Positions 32,451 to 44,384 of a DNA stretch of 64,000 bases are shown here, piece by piece. The DNA comes from Atkinsonella hypoxylon (Eukaryota; Ascomycota; Sordariomycetes; Hypocreales; Clavicipitaceae). The stretch's first letter is position 1, and the number at the start of each line of letters is the position of its first letter. A program made the translations under genes and the position numbers. The stretch is from NCBI GenBank assembly GCA_000729835.1, contig JFHB01000109.1, positions 1-64,000 of the forward strand. The letters run 5' to 3'. A model generated the notes under the pieces. The model worked only from the letters and a program-made list of their open reading frames with translations. It did no database searches and had not been told where the DNA came from.

Positions 32451-33944
32451 TCAAACGATATTCCCAATCTCATACCAATACACATCGGATCGGGAAAGTC
32501 TGGCGTCCCAGACCAAATTCGCCATGTGGTTGACTCTTGTGTGAAATACAGATGAATAACTGCCGATTGTGGAGAATTTTGAGAAATTCTGCCTTCGTTC
32601 GTATTCATTGTCGACTTCGAGATTGGCTACAATGAGGGACAGATCTACAAAGGTTGCTTTGCCTGTGATAGTGTGAAGTAGCTCCAATGCGGCCAGGATG
32701 CTGCATGATAGGGCCGATGCCGCGTCGTCTTGAGTTCCGAAAGGAAATCGCAGTCGATGTATGATGAGGAGCAACGCCGTCTGCATGACTTGAGCTTGAC
32801 ACGTCATACAGGCCACCTCAGTAACTGTGAACCTTTGGCTGAAGTCGGCTGGCACATTTGGTCGCCACGTGCGAACTTGACGTTCTAGATGAGCCAAGGT
32901 TGCCGCCAGGTCCTCTCCCTCTTGGGACCAACTCCAACAAGTGTCCGCCGTACAGACTGTGCTGTTTGCGGAAGAACGATGCATAGCCATGGCATGATTC
33001 AAGACAGCAAGATCGTATAGGTAAGGCAGCAAGCTGGTGCACAGTCCAATACAAGCATCAATATGCGTCGCGGCAGCAGGATGAACGAATGGGACACTAG
33101 GGCGCTTTGCTCTGATCAAGCACTCAGCCGTCTCGTTTACAATAAGACTTGTCAAGAACGGAACGATATCAGGCTCCAGGAATGCTGGCGATTGGATATA
33201 AGGCCTGACGAGACTCAGAGTCTGGGCACAGATGTCAAGAATTTCGCGACCGCCGACCTTTAATACGAAATGTAGGATCTGCCAGCCCAGCATAAGGCAC
33301 GACGGTGCATTGTCACTCTGGCTTGGGTCGGTGGAAGTTGCCGAAAGCGATCGTAACTTGCCCAAGGCAGAGGCAGCATATCGATAACTCTTGTCGAAAT
33401 GAATCTTGTCTTCTTCCATGGATAGGGCGAATGCGAGGTAGCCATCAAGAACGGTCTGATGTGATGAAAGGAGGTGGTAGACGAGCGTCTGTCGATGACC
33501 TTTGCAGAAGCTAGGACCGAGGACAAATAGCTGGATGAAGTCGTCTTGATGCATGACTCGATCCAAAAGGGCCAGCTCGTGACGGGACAAGCGCCGAAAG
33601 GCCGAAAGAGTTTGTTGTAAAGGAGAGAGGCTGCAGAGGCTTGAGTCGCGGACAGGCGCAGGCCTGGGCGAGAGGGATTCGTCGAGGCCCGGATGGACAC
33701 TGTCATCGGGTTCGCCAGAGGTGATGATGCTTTTGGGATGTTGCATCAAGTGAAGGTGGTTCATGCGATTTTGCGCGCATGGTGCGGGTGGACGTCCTGG
33801 CCGCTTGACCGGCCTTCGATTCTCACAGACATGACCAACACGTGTGCACCTTTCACACTGAGGAATGCCAGGATTCCATTTACAGCGTTCTTTGAGAGAG
33901 TGACACCGGTCACAGGACCGGGGAACCTGAGATTCGTGGATCAT
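32451..33944 (-). CDS. Zn(II)2Cys6 fungal transcription factor
   Basis: Intact single exon, 497 residues. The zinc cluster is at residues 11-40 (Cys 11, 14, 21, 30, 33, 40; spacing C-x2-C-x6-C-x8-C-x2-C-x6-C). It is followed by a basic linker, RRPVKRPGRPPAP, typical of DNA contacts outside the cluster. The middle and C-terminal parts are helical, with motifs such as LLSSHQTVLDGYLAFAL, similar to regulators of the AflR-like class; I see no clear fungal-specific MHR motif. It would act in the nucleus as a pathway-specific regulator. It stands alone, flanked by gene-poor repeat-bearing DNA, so its target genes cannot be guessed from neighbours. There is no intron in the zinc cluster, unlike many paralogues. 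Confidence 0.9.
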   Translation of the reverse strand: MIHESQVPRSCDRCHSLKERCKWNPGIPQCERCTRVGHVCENRRPVKRPGRPPAPCAQNRMNHLHLMQHPKSIITSGEPDDSVHPGLDESLSPRPAPVRDSSLCSLSPLQQTLSAFRRLSRHELALLDRVMHQDDFIQLFVLGPSFCKGHRQTLVYHLLSSHQTVLDGYLAFALSMEEDKIHFDKSYRYAASALGKLRSLSATSTDPSQSDNAPSCLMLGWQILHFVLKVGGREILDICAQTLSLVRPYIQSPAFLEPDIVPFLTSLIVNETAECLIRAKRPSVPFVHPAAATHIDACIGLCTSLLPYLYDLAVLNHAMAMHRSSANSTVCTADTCWSWSQEGEDLAATLAHLERQVRTWRPNVPADFSQRFTVTEVACMTCQAQVMQTALLLIIHRLRFPFGTQDDAASALSCSILAALELLHTITGKATFVDLSLIVANLEVDNEYERRQNFSKFSTIGSYSSVFHTRVNHMANLVWDARLSRSDVYWYEIGNIV

Positions 33945-34453
33945 GGTCTGGGCACGCTATGCCCTGTTGTAAGGAAGTTAGGAGGAAATAGGTTTGAGGA
34001 AGGAGCAACTAATAAATATAGATGAGAAGCCGTATATCCGGCGTCAACGCTAAGTATATTGGTACATGTACATGTACATATTCCGTAGTGTCAAATAACA
34101 TGGCCCCGCTTTGGTAGGCTGAGACGATAACCGAGATTTCGGAATTCGGTAAACACCAAGCTGCCAATGGCGACCCATGATGCTAGTCATTGTGAGTCGC
34201 CGGGCGCGCGCTATTTTCTCGACTAGGCGCACGGACGTCGCAGATATTCGGGCGCCGACCGCCTCGTGGCAAAGAAAGACGGCGACCGTCCCAGACGCGG
34301 CAATAGTGTCTAATGTTGAAAACACCGGCATTGGTCCAGGGCAAAAACATGTGTTGCCGCGGCTGGTGAAGCTCCTACGAGATGTTACGTTACCACGTGT
34401 TTCCAAAAGGCGGCTTTCTGGTATGGTAGTATGGTAGTTTCTTTAGCGGTCAT

Positions 34454-34484
34454 CTGCTGCCGCTGCCGCTGCCGCTGCCGCTGC
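34454..34484. repeat. Hexamer microsatellite (CTGCCG)n
   Basis: About five CTGCCG units in non-coding DNA. A similar GCTGCC array recurs at about 38885-38908 near the Sec7 gene. Confidence 0.7.
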
Positions 34485-36044
34485 TTGATTGATTTGTCTC
34501 TCGCACGCCATGTATCCGTCCCAGCGAGCCCGACGACAAACCCATTGACCAAGGCTTTACGATGCATTACGATGACGGAATAGATACGGTGGGGACGGAT
34601 AACGACGAAGAAGTAACGCACGCGCTTGGCGGAGGCGGAGCCAAAGAGAGGGCGTTGAGGATATCGACTGATCTGACGATTGATGCGTATTATGGAAACC
34701 TAGACTCTGCAATCGAGCGCTAGAATCGAATTTCTTCTTTTCAGCAGAAGCAAGCGATCGTGATTGTTGGTCAGCTGAGCATCTTGGCACGGGTTTGAGC
34801 GGGAGGCAAGAAGCATCGCACGATTCTCAGACCATCAATACGATCACCAACTCCTCCGTCACCAACGCCCTCCATCGCGGATGATCCTGGCTGATCGTAG
34901 CTGGCTTGGCGTCCACGTGTTGAAGGTGGACAGATGTCTTGAAAGCGCAGGGCAGGGCCCGGGGTCGTTGATAGAACAAATGCTAAAAAGGCCGAAACGG
35001 CTCGACCGGGAGCGAATACGCGGGCGCGGATGTTTTGAATACCTACTACGGTATCCCCGTGGTGGGCTTTCGGGTGAATCTGATTGGTCCGCTACGATGT
35101 CTCGACGCATCTAACCACATCTTCGTATTAACGCAAATTTTTTTTTTTTTTTTTTCTTGCCGGCTCATGTAGGCCACCTCGAGTGGCCTTTTATATCTTA
35201 TGCAACCACCCGACTTCCAAAGTCGAAATCTGGTTGTGCATTCCGCCCGCGAGCTGTGAGGCAAAATATACGATGCATGGGCAATTTCAAGAAAACTTAG
35301 AATATGTAAGTCACAACCCAATCGATCATTATATACCTGGATTGCGCGTCGGACCGCCGCCAATTTGTCACGTTGCCAAAGGGAACAAGTCGGCCACAAC
35401 AACTACGAACCGGAAACAACGGCACCGGGGAGGAAGAGAGCCGGCCCCGGCCGGCCGACGCCGAACAGATTGAAGTAGCAGGGTTTTTTATCCTGGATCA
35501 AAGGTTTTACCCGCTGATGTAGTGCAGCAGTACTAGACATTAGCCTTCGCGACTAATTTAGAGTAATGTAACAATAATATATACCTTATTCTATGGAGTC
35601 ATTTAAAGTATGAGAGAGGTCTTTACCAATTCACTAGGAAAATTTGTAGTAAAAGTACTTCTATTAGCGTTATATTAGTGCTACCTAAGGATTAAGATCA
35701 GTAAAGTAGTTTTTTTTTTTTAAAAAAAAAAAAACATCCCAACACCATGTGGTGCAGCAAGGGGCCATGGCGGCGGGTGCCCGCGCGGGCCGTCCGGGGT
35801 TCAGCCCGTGCCAAGGCTGAAATTCTGTGCTCTTCTATTAAAACGCGCCAGCGCGACGTTGTCCCACATTCGGGGCGCGCGTCCCACCTTTATCAGGATC
35901 AGAGGGAGGGATTGTGGCGTTACCTCCCCAGGTATAATGAAAGCTTCCGGTGGAGACAGATCCTCGGTTGGACGCTTCTTATCAACTGGGTCTGCCATTG
36001 GTTGATACATTCGCTATGTAGCCAATCACGTAGACGTTCGTGGT

Positions 36045-36480
36045 GTTGAAGACCTTGTAATACGGAAAAGTACTCCGTACGGGATTTACGGAATAGGTAG
36101 TATGGTTCTGCTGTGGATAAATACGATAGCAGGAAGCCTGCTATTTAAAGAGGACAACTCCTTCTCCACTTCGACCTTCTTCCATCAACTGCCGGTAAAG
36201 CTGCTAACCAATTGAAGACTAGCGCAAGTTAAGCGTCACAAGGCCAGGCGTCTTCCCTGTGCCGAGCGTGCCAAGAAATCCAGCTGGCATAGGGTCTTGT
36301 GTCAGAAGCCCACGACCTCTCCTTTGTATATGCGATTTAGTCCCTTGAATCTACGAACACGCTACATTCATGGCTATGGTTTTTGATGCAACGGAGCACA
36401 TAACGATTGAGGAATTCGCGTTGCTCAGGTCGCTGAGACTGAACAATGACACCAATATCGCATACATGCTCAGACTGGGC
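36045..36480 (+). mobile_element. Possible LTR and gag start of a copia-type element (tentative)
   Basis: From TGTTGAAGACC at about 36045 the sequence looks like a fungal copia LTR: a TACTCCGTA motif, a TATTTAAAG promoter-like box at about 36145 and a CT-rich leader. At 36371 a short frame opens (MAMVFDATEHITIEEF, then LRSLRL) and stops after 38 codons. Together with the RNase H remnant 600-1100 bp downstream this could be one internally deleted element. I could not find the matching second LTR by eye, so this is tentative. Confidence 0.3.
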
Positions 36481-37089
36481 TAAAGCCTAACCCACAACAT
36501 AATGCCACAAAACAAATTGGAACACAGGAGAATCTAGTATAAAAAGGATTCCAAGTTTTATTCCATGGTAACAACGAGTTGGTACTGATCGCGCAAGAAC
36601 AAGATTAGCTTTGATTACAGGTTTTTTTTTTAATGTCTTTTCTTCATCACCTTCTGTGTGCAACACCAAGGAGTTATCACGACAACGAGGCCATCATCTT
36701 TTTTACTTGAAACCAGGAATGTTGACCGACCCACTTTGCTTCGCTGTGCATGTCCCCTGACAGTGCCTATGCGCGCCTGGTAAGAGTTACGGAGTCGAAA
36801 GGACAGACCAAAACTATAGAGCAATTTGCTGAAAATGCTGTAATAGTTTTGAGCCTGGCTCGTGGTTGATGGTAACGAAAAATTGTCTCCAGGAGAGCAG
36901 CCGCAGGGCTCGAAGTAGATGGCCGGCACTCCTCGGAGATTGAAGAAGCTGATAAAACCTAGCTAGCTGGTTAACTAGGTAGTTGACTGGTTGAAGAGTC
37001 TCCATCGAAGAGTAAAGTAAGCAGGGATAAAGTTCGAGATTATTATTTCCAGAACTGGGCAAAAGTGGAGCAACTTCAGGTATCAGGGA

Positions 37090-37530
37090 ATCTTATCGCC
37101 AAAAATGCGACGTGGCCACGCCACGCTAAATGGTCGGTTAGATCCCCCTATATACAGCTCCGTCAAAAGCAAGAGAGTTACGAGGAGCGCGCTAGCATTA
37201 GAAAGAACCGTACAGCATGGTGCAAGGCGCAGATGGATCGTATGCTATGGGCACCACGTTGAACGTCGTGATGAAGCAGCTTCGGATACCGCCAATACCG
37301 CTCGTGGTCTGCACGGATTCGTTCTCCTTGTACGAATGCCTCGTGAAGCTAGGCATAACAAAGGAAAAGCGATTGATGATCGACATTATGGCGTTGCGGC
37401 AGTCGTACTAAAGGCGCGAAATCGACGAGATTCGTTGGATCAATGGCAAGGATAACATCGCCGATGCAATGACGAAGGCATCGCCGAACAAGACCCTTGA
37501 ATCCCAATCTCTTCGGCCCTCTCCTAACTA
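37090..37530 (+). mobile_element. Ty1/copia retrotransposon remnant (RNase H end)
   Basis: Two reading frames together give the C-terminal end of a copia polyprotein. One frame gives SSVKSKRVTRSALALE at about 37160-37205. The other, from about 37210, gives VVCTDSFSLYECLVKLG then EKRLMIDIMALRQSY, an in-frame TAA at 37409, then RREIDEIRWINGKDNIADAM. The TDS-x-SLY, K-R-L-x-I-D and W-I-x-G-x-x-N-x-A-D-A-x-T-K motifs are diagnostic of fungal copia RNase H. At least one frameshift and three stop codons (two near 37190-37197) show it is dead. No integrase or full reverse transcriptase remains nearby. Confidence 0.8.
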
Positions 37531-38945
37531 GCTTCCAGGTGTCTATCCTTATCTCTCGCGTACTAATCCACTTTTCCTCGCTAGCTTAGTTCGATCAATG
37601 TGAGCAATGCGATGTATGTATTGTAGGCTACAGCAAATTTAATATTCAGGAACGCAGTTAGGAGTTCTTTCCTTCAATTCTCAAACTTTGCAATACGTGT
37701 TCTAAATACGTATCGACCTAGATTAGAGCTGCAGGACGTGCAATGTAGCTCTTTGTAACTCGGACTGCTATTAGTATATTTTGTGCCGGGCAACAGGACA
37801 CGTAGGCCTCCATAACAAAAGCCACGTGACCTTCCCATAGCTGCTGACCTCAAGTTACTAGTAATACCATTTCTCATGTTGAAATGAATACAACGTCTGT
37901 AACTCGTTACAGAGCCACTACTCCGTACCAAGAGAGGATATTATGGGAAACAGATACCTAGTAGGGCCGGCAGCCGGCAATCCACCCATGGCATACGGAC
38001 CGCAATACTCGTAAGTAGCAGTCCTTTGGAGAGTTTTCGGGACATTTTGGCCAGATGGTTGATGATTGATCCTGCCTTAAGTAAGTACACGGATAAAAAG
38101 AACTGGCGGAAATGGCGGAAATGTCCAGTGAAGTGTATCAAGGCTTGCTGCGATTGGCTTTCTGCAATCTTATCTATCTTACGAGGTACGTGGCTGTTGG
38201 TCTAGTAATAACAAGGTCGAGAACGAGGAGAAGAGCCTTGGCGACCTGTGCAAGGCTTGACTTGACCGCCTTAGATCTGCCACCCCGAATGGGCTTACAT
38301 AATTAATTGACTCGGACCATGACGATCGCAACCTGCCCCGAAACTCGTAGAGATGGTGTGGCCTGCTTTACGCAATAGCATGTGTTGTCTATCATGCCGA
38401 GCACCGCTGGTGACTTGATGCCCAACGGTTCAAGAATCAAGGCTAAACGTCCCGCGCCTGGGCCAAGAGCCCCTAAATGTTTATACTACAACAGTTCTTG
38501 CTCTTACCAAAATTAGGCAGCGCGTTGTGGTAATTAGGAACGGGCCATGACGCTCTCGACTATCATCATCTCATCTTGATCATCTCATTTCGAGAGCCTC
38601 GACCCGCCAGCGCCGCCCTCTTGATTTCCTTACTTCCCTTGCTTGCTCGCCCGGACATCAAGTCAATCCACTTGTCTTTGTTCAGGAAGCTCCGACGCCC
38701 AAGTCCACGACTGCTGCCTGGGCTTCCGTCTCAGCCTCTGCTTCCGCGGCAGCCCTTGGAGCTGTGTATGGCCTGCACCACCGCACAACCGCCAGTCTAC
38801 TCCGTAAAGCCTGGCACTAACTAATTGCAAACAGGCTTATTTATTAACTAACAGCTGGCACGTCCATTGCATCCATTGTCGTTGTCGCTGCCGCTGCCGC
38901 TGCCGCTAGTACGGACACTGCAGGAGCCACAGGGACGTCAGGGGC

Positions 38946-39013
38946 ACGGGGGCCCACTCTGCCCACTGCCCACTGCCCACTGCCAACTGCCCGCTGCCCG
39001 CTGCCCGCTGCCC
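38946..39013. repeat. 7-bp minisatellite (CACTGCC / CGCTGCC)n
   Basis: About nine heptamer units, first CACTGCC-like then CGCTGCC-like, in the likely leader of the Sec7 gene. Confidence 0.7.
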
Positions 39014-39174
39014 TATGCCAATACCAGCACTCTGGGCCCGAGCCTGGGCCTGAGTGTCGAGAGCGCCAATCACATGGCTGGGGCATCTCCAGTCCTCCAA
39101 ATCCCCAACCAAGAGCAGCCTCCGCGCAGACACTGCCATCTTTTCACCCTAGTTAGACGCTGCAGATGCCACCG

Positions 39175-39217
39175 CTACTACCGCAACGACCGCAACGACC
39201 GCAACGACCGCAACTAC
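39175..39217. repeat. 9-bp tandem repeat CGCAACGAC
   Basis: Three perfect CGCAACGAC units flanked by diverged ones (CGCTACTAC, CGCAACTAC), about 120 bp before the Sec7 start codon. Confidence 0.7.
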
Positions 39218-39329
39218 TGCAACTTGCTGTCCCCGCGTCTACCTTGGCGGTGCATCTTTCCGTCGCCGTTGTCTTGCCGCCAATGATTCCTTCCTAGACA
39301 AACCCACTGCTTTTCAGCCGGTTGCCAAC

Positions 39330-42300
39330 ATGGCCGATAATCACACGGCTTGCACCCCCCCACGGGACTCCCACGAGATCTCCCTGTCCCCGCAGGACGT
39401 CACTCGAGATTCTCTCGTTGTGAATATGCTCCAGTCCCTGGACCAATTGTCATTTGGTCCATCTCCTACGGAACCTTCCATTGGGGGCAGCGGAGGATCT
39501 CGAGTCGCAAACGCCATCGCGACTGGTTACGGAGACGACGACGACTACTCATCGAGGTCATCCACGAACGGTTCAACAGCTGGCTTACGGGGACAATTCG
39601 ACACTGGCAGATGCCGCTATTGGAATCAGTCGCCTTATGGTTCGGATATAGACGTCGGAGCCGTCGATGACTCCTGGAACCAATTTGTTGCCCCGCCCCC
39701 TTCACGAGGACGTCGGAGCAACAGCCGTTCAGGTAACATCCAGAGAGCGCGGTCCCAGCGACGGAACAGCATGCGAGAAATGTCTTGCAGGACTCTGCCG
39801 AATGACGATACCCTGCCTCGAAGCAGTCATGCTCGCGGTGGCATGCACAGCAACAAGAGCAGCAGCAGCGCGAGTTTCGATATGAGATACCCGAATGGTG
39901 GCATGAACCACCCATCGGCCCAAAGACCTGGGCGATCTGCTAGTTTCGACCAAAGTCCTCAGTACTCACAGCTTTCCCAGCCCTCAAACTTTAGAATCGA
40001 CTTTCCCGAAACTTCTGCCAACGACGACTTTGCTGCTCCTACACCTATCGTGCCTGGCGGGCCACGACGTCAAGTTTCGACTCTACATCTTGTTCATCCT
40101 CCACCACCATCGCAGCCAGTCGAGTGCCACAACACGGAACGAAGTCGATCCCTCAAGAGCTCAGCAGGAAGGAGTAAGAAGGGCACCACCACACAATCCG
40201 ATTGGGCAATGGCCGCCGAGGAGGTGGAATCTGCGCCGGCCCCAAGCATTGGTTATGGTAAATTCAAGGATCCAGAGGCCGCAGCTAATGCAAACACTCA
40301 GGCAAAGGAGCGGCCCGGCTTCTTCAGACGCGTCTTTGGCTCAACCAAGGCCAATGTTCCTTCCAACACTAACTTCGGTGGCGCTCAAATGAGTGCCTCT
40401 CGACTGCCTTCTGCTGATCAGACGACTCATCTTCAACAGCCCACTACCCCTCTTTCGCGAGACACGGGTTCATCACATTCATACCACCACCCACCGCTAC
40501 AGAAGAAATCATCATCCTTTTTCCGCCGTCGCAAGAAATCTATCGCTGATGACGTACCCCCGTTACCCAACGCCGGCCAGATTCCTCCCTTGCCGCCTTT
40601 ACAATCAGTAGCTGGCATCGTACCAGACAAAGATGAGACTTGTATAGCGGCGCACAAGAGAGTCAGTCCTACGAGCAGCTTACGCCAAGTCATGGATCCT
40701 TATCTCCGTGAAAGTGCAACTGGGCTTTGTCTAACCGGAACGCATGTTCCGGCACCGTTGTCGGACATTACCAACACCCCAAGCGCTAAGTCAGATAGTC
40801 ACATCGATGCAAAGCGTGAGGAATACAAGAGGCAATTCTCTCCGGACTACGAACCTAGCCCAAATGCGCGCATTCGAAGGGTCCAACCTGAAGCTGACGC
40901 TGAACAGCTGAACAGCCCTCTGTCTCGACATGCGAAACAGGCAATGAACAAGCTTCGACATAGCAACTCGTTCTTGGACCTTGATGCTGGGAGTGATTAT
41001 GAGGATGTCGGTTCCGGAAGTTGCAGAAAGGACAGCAATCCCTCAGTATCAGCATCTGCTTTTGCGAGTGATGATAAAGTCGAGGAGGATCGTGACGCTA
41101 CCATCCGAGGCAAGAAGAAGCTTGTTTTAGATGTGGAAGCGGCCAGGCGCGCAAATGCACAATCGACTTTAAGTGCCCCCACTGGTGGTGGGCGGTCAAC
41201 GACTTTTGCGTCAGGATCTACCGAGACTGGGTATAAGACGGCTTCAAGTGCAACACCAAGTGTGCTTGTCGAAGAAATAGATGAACCGAGCCCAAAACCC
41301 TTGGACACTCTTGAGGCAATAAAGCCATCCAAGCCCTTGGACGAACCCGAGTTTATCATTGGCGAGCCGACGGAGGATGATCGTCAGAAAGCCCAAAGAA
41401 TTTACGATGGTGGAGAGGACTTTATTCAAAAGGACAAGGCCGCAGCTTGGATGGGGGAACAAGGTCCAGTTCGTCAACGCACACTGCAGGCTTATATGGA
41501 GCTGTATAATTTCACAGATCAGAGTATTCTTACGTCGATACGACAAGTGTGCGGGCGTTTGGTTCTCCGCGCGGAAACTCAGCAGGTAGACCGTATTTTG
41601 GTTGCCTTGTCGAATAGGTGGTGTGATTGCAACCCGCAACATGGCTTCAAAGCGCCAGGTAAGCGGTTTGTCAGAGACAAAGCCAGTAAACATTCACTGA
41701 CAAGATGAACTAGATATTGTTCATACGATTTGCTACTCCATCATGCTGCTAAATACAGACCTTCATCTTGCCGAAATCGAGCAAAAGATGTCTCGAAGTC
41801 AATTTGTCAAGAATACTATGACGACGATTACTCAAGCGGCGGCTGAGTCGACTCCGGACGCTTTCGTGCGACCAAGTATACTCCCTGAGAAGAGTTCAAT
41901 GCTGAGTGCAGATTCAAGCCGTCAAGATGTCGAAACCAGCAAGCGCTCGCATCACAACTCATTTAGACCCCCTCCTCGGTCCGATACGAACTCTAGTGCT
42001 TGTGAGGATTGTGGACCTCTTGTGAAGACGAATTTCCAAGGCTCCATGAGAGCCTGGGAGGAGCAAGTAGAAATTGTGTTGAAGTCCATTTACGCGTCCA
42101 TTCGAGAAGAACGGTTGCCATTATTTGGAGCCGACCCTGAAAGACCAAGTCACTCTGTTCCATCTCAGAGTAGCTTATCAGTTCGTGGAATGCTTAAAAG
42201 GAGCCCGAGTGTCTTGAGCAAAGCACCATCAGAAACTCAATTGTCTTCCCGAGGTCGGGTTGTCGACAATAACGGTCGGACAAGCGCGTCAAGATGGAAC

Positions 42301-43710
42301 TCGAAAAGCAGGTCTCGACCCGGTCTCGGCCGTACGGGAATGTCATCTAGTCGCACGAGCTTCGATGATGGCAACTCCATGTGGAGTCCCGCCATGTCTT
42401 CTGCGACGTGGAGCAAGCACTCTCTGGGCAGGACCCAGGGCTCCATGTCGCAAGATTCGCTTGCTTCCTCCATGCCGCGCGGCGGATATCAGCAATCGGT
42501 TGGATTTGCCAATGCCCTGAGCCAAGCTATCATCCGTGATGACGATGCCAACGGACACGAAACTGCCCCTTCAATCCTGAGTGCCGATCTGTCTTCTACG
42601 CAGTTCCTCGAGGATGAATCACTGGAGCTTGCCGGGCCACCCTGGGTCAAGGAAGGCATAGTTTTGCATAAACATCACTTGGACAGATACGGAAAACGTG
42701 CCAAAGATCGTCATTGGACTGAGGTATTTGCGGTCGTCCAGAAAGGCCAGATTAGTTTGTTCTCATTCAATGCGAGCAAGTCGATACGCCAGAAGAGCAG
42801 GTCAAGAAATGGCGGTCGCCCTATGGGACCAGTGGGAGGTGGCAACTGGCAGGATAATGCTGTCAATCTTGGCACCTTCAATCTCCGATTGACACTGGCC
42901 ACAGCCCTACCACCGTCCGGTCATTCTAGGTCTCGGCCTCACGTCTGGGCTCTGACCTTATCCACGGGAGCCGTGCATTTCTTTCAGGTTGGTACCCCCG
43001 AGATTATCCGGGAGTTCGTCAATACCGCCAACTATTGGAGTGCTCGCCTCAGTACCCATCCGCTTGTTGGTGGGATAAGTAACATTGAATATGGATGGAG
43101 CGAAGCAATCGTAAATAACGCATTGGTCACCGCCATCAACGAGTCGGCTACACCACTGACAAGCAACGGGAGACATTCGCGTCCTGGAAGCAGCGCAGCC
43201 CATGCTCGCGAATCCAGTGCCGCCAGCGGTAGTCTCCGTGGCTCCAGTTTTGACCATGTCTCGGGTGCATTCACCAACAATAGTGGACGCGGGAAGCTTC
43301 CTGGAGACCGCATCCACATCTCTGACTGGGCGCCACCAAAGCAGAGCAAGCGAGCTAGCCAGGCGGGTGAGACGGAGCAACTGCAGATGCTCATTGCGTA
43401 TGTAAAGAGTATTGAAGCTGAACTTCAAGCCCATAATCAGCTCCGTAGCCCTATGCTATTGGCTTTTACGCCTAGAGGGCAGAATGCTGGCAAAGCCATG
43501 GCTAATTGGGAGCGCAAAAGCGTTTACTTGCTTCAGGAAATCGTCAAATTTCAAACTTATGTGGATTGTTTGCAACACGCCGAAGCGAGAAAGCGCGAAA
43601 TATACGCAGAACGGGACCTAGCACAGAAGGCCGCGAGAGGCGAATTGAGTGATGGTGACATGGAAGTAAGCGATAGTGAGGGTGCAGACGAAACGCTTCG
43701 ACCTTGCTAG
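39330..43710 (+). CDS. Sec7-domain ARF guanine-nucleotide exchange factor with PH domain (Syt1-like)
   Basis: Two exons, 39330-41658 and 41714-43710, with a 55-nt intron; product 1441 residues. The first ~660 residues are Ser/Pro-rich and disordered with basic patches (ARSQRRNSMRE, KKSSSFFRRRKKS). The Sec7 domain covers about 670-815. Its catalytic glutamate finger is in LRAETQQVDR (about Glu749) and the hydrophobic-groove motif is MLLNTDLHLAEI. The intron falls between these two motifs. A PH domain follows at about 1085-1225 (PWVKEGIVLHKHHLDRYGK to FVNTANYWSARLS), then a coiled-coil helical end. Sec7 plus a downstream PH is the Syt1/Yel1-EFA6 arrangement, which activates ARF-family GTPases at Golgi or plasma membrane. 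The LPGE of typical Sec7 domains is LRAE here. Confidence 0.9.
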
Positions 43711-44384
43711 CACTGAACCATGATGCTTTTCTTCCTTTTTTCCTCCTTTTTGGAATTTGCATTTACCCTTTTCTCCTTGTCGTAATCTTTTCTCTCCCCT
43801 TTCTTTTCACGACGATACCCATTATCTTTGTCATTCAGCTCTGCAAGCAAGCATGAGCAGGCATCGGCACTTGTTCATCTTTTGTACAAATACTCCCGGT
43901 CTATCAAAAAAGGGACACGAATGGAGCGTGCGGATTGTGCGAGCTGTAGGCAAATGATTTTTCAATGTCTTATGAGTAAAAACAGGATGTTTCGCAGAGC
44001 GTCTTGGCATTTTAGACACGACAGGCAGGACCCATTAGAGTCTGCGCTGGCGGAATTAATTCAACTGGGCAAATATATGTATGGTCGTAAGCGAATTGAT
44101 TTTCCCTCACAAGATGACTTTCACCTCCACGGCATGGACGAATGTGAAGGCAAGTACATGAAATGTGTGAGACGGTAGCATTCAAGGAACCCTTGCGCTA
44201 CTCTAGCTTGTAAAAGAGAGAGATGCATTAGATGTAGACCAGAAAAGCCAAGAGCAGCACATTGAGAGCTGCTACCGATGTTTACACTAGAATTATTGCC
44301 CAATCGCCAACCTTGGCGAACATTCAGTCCCTGGCAAGAATTAGTTCCTCCCCGTCCTGCTCGTATGTTTTCGCGTCGCAACCC
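43711..44384. other. Intergenic, convergent 3' ends
   Basis: 670 bp between convergent genes. The T/C-rich stretch just after 43730 looks like 3' UTR. No gene seen. Confidence 0.5.

Larger units (their letters stand above)
33945..39329. other. Gene-poor, repeat- and transposon-bearing interval (5.4 kb)
   Basis: No intact gene. In order: a (CTGCCG)n microsatellite at about 34454-34484; poly(T) at about 35137-35157; an AT-rich block 35480-35740 ending in a T12A13 hairpin; an abrupt GC-rich stretch 35755-35900; LTR-like sequence from about 36045; a copia RNase H remnant at 37090-37530; and, just before the Sec7 gene, several minisatellites (38880-38910, 38946-39013, 39175-39217). The last ~700 bp are CT-rich and probably the promoter and leader of the Sec7 gene. 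Confidence 0.55.

Noticed and set aside
34050..34406. 118-codon minus-strand frame
   Set aside because: No recognisable similarity, and repeats (MYMYMY) at its end; likely chance.
35801..36049. Overlapping short frames in the GC-rich block
   Set aside because: Open on several frames because of high GC; no family motif.
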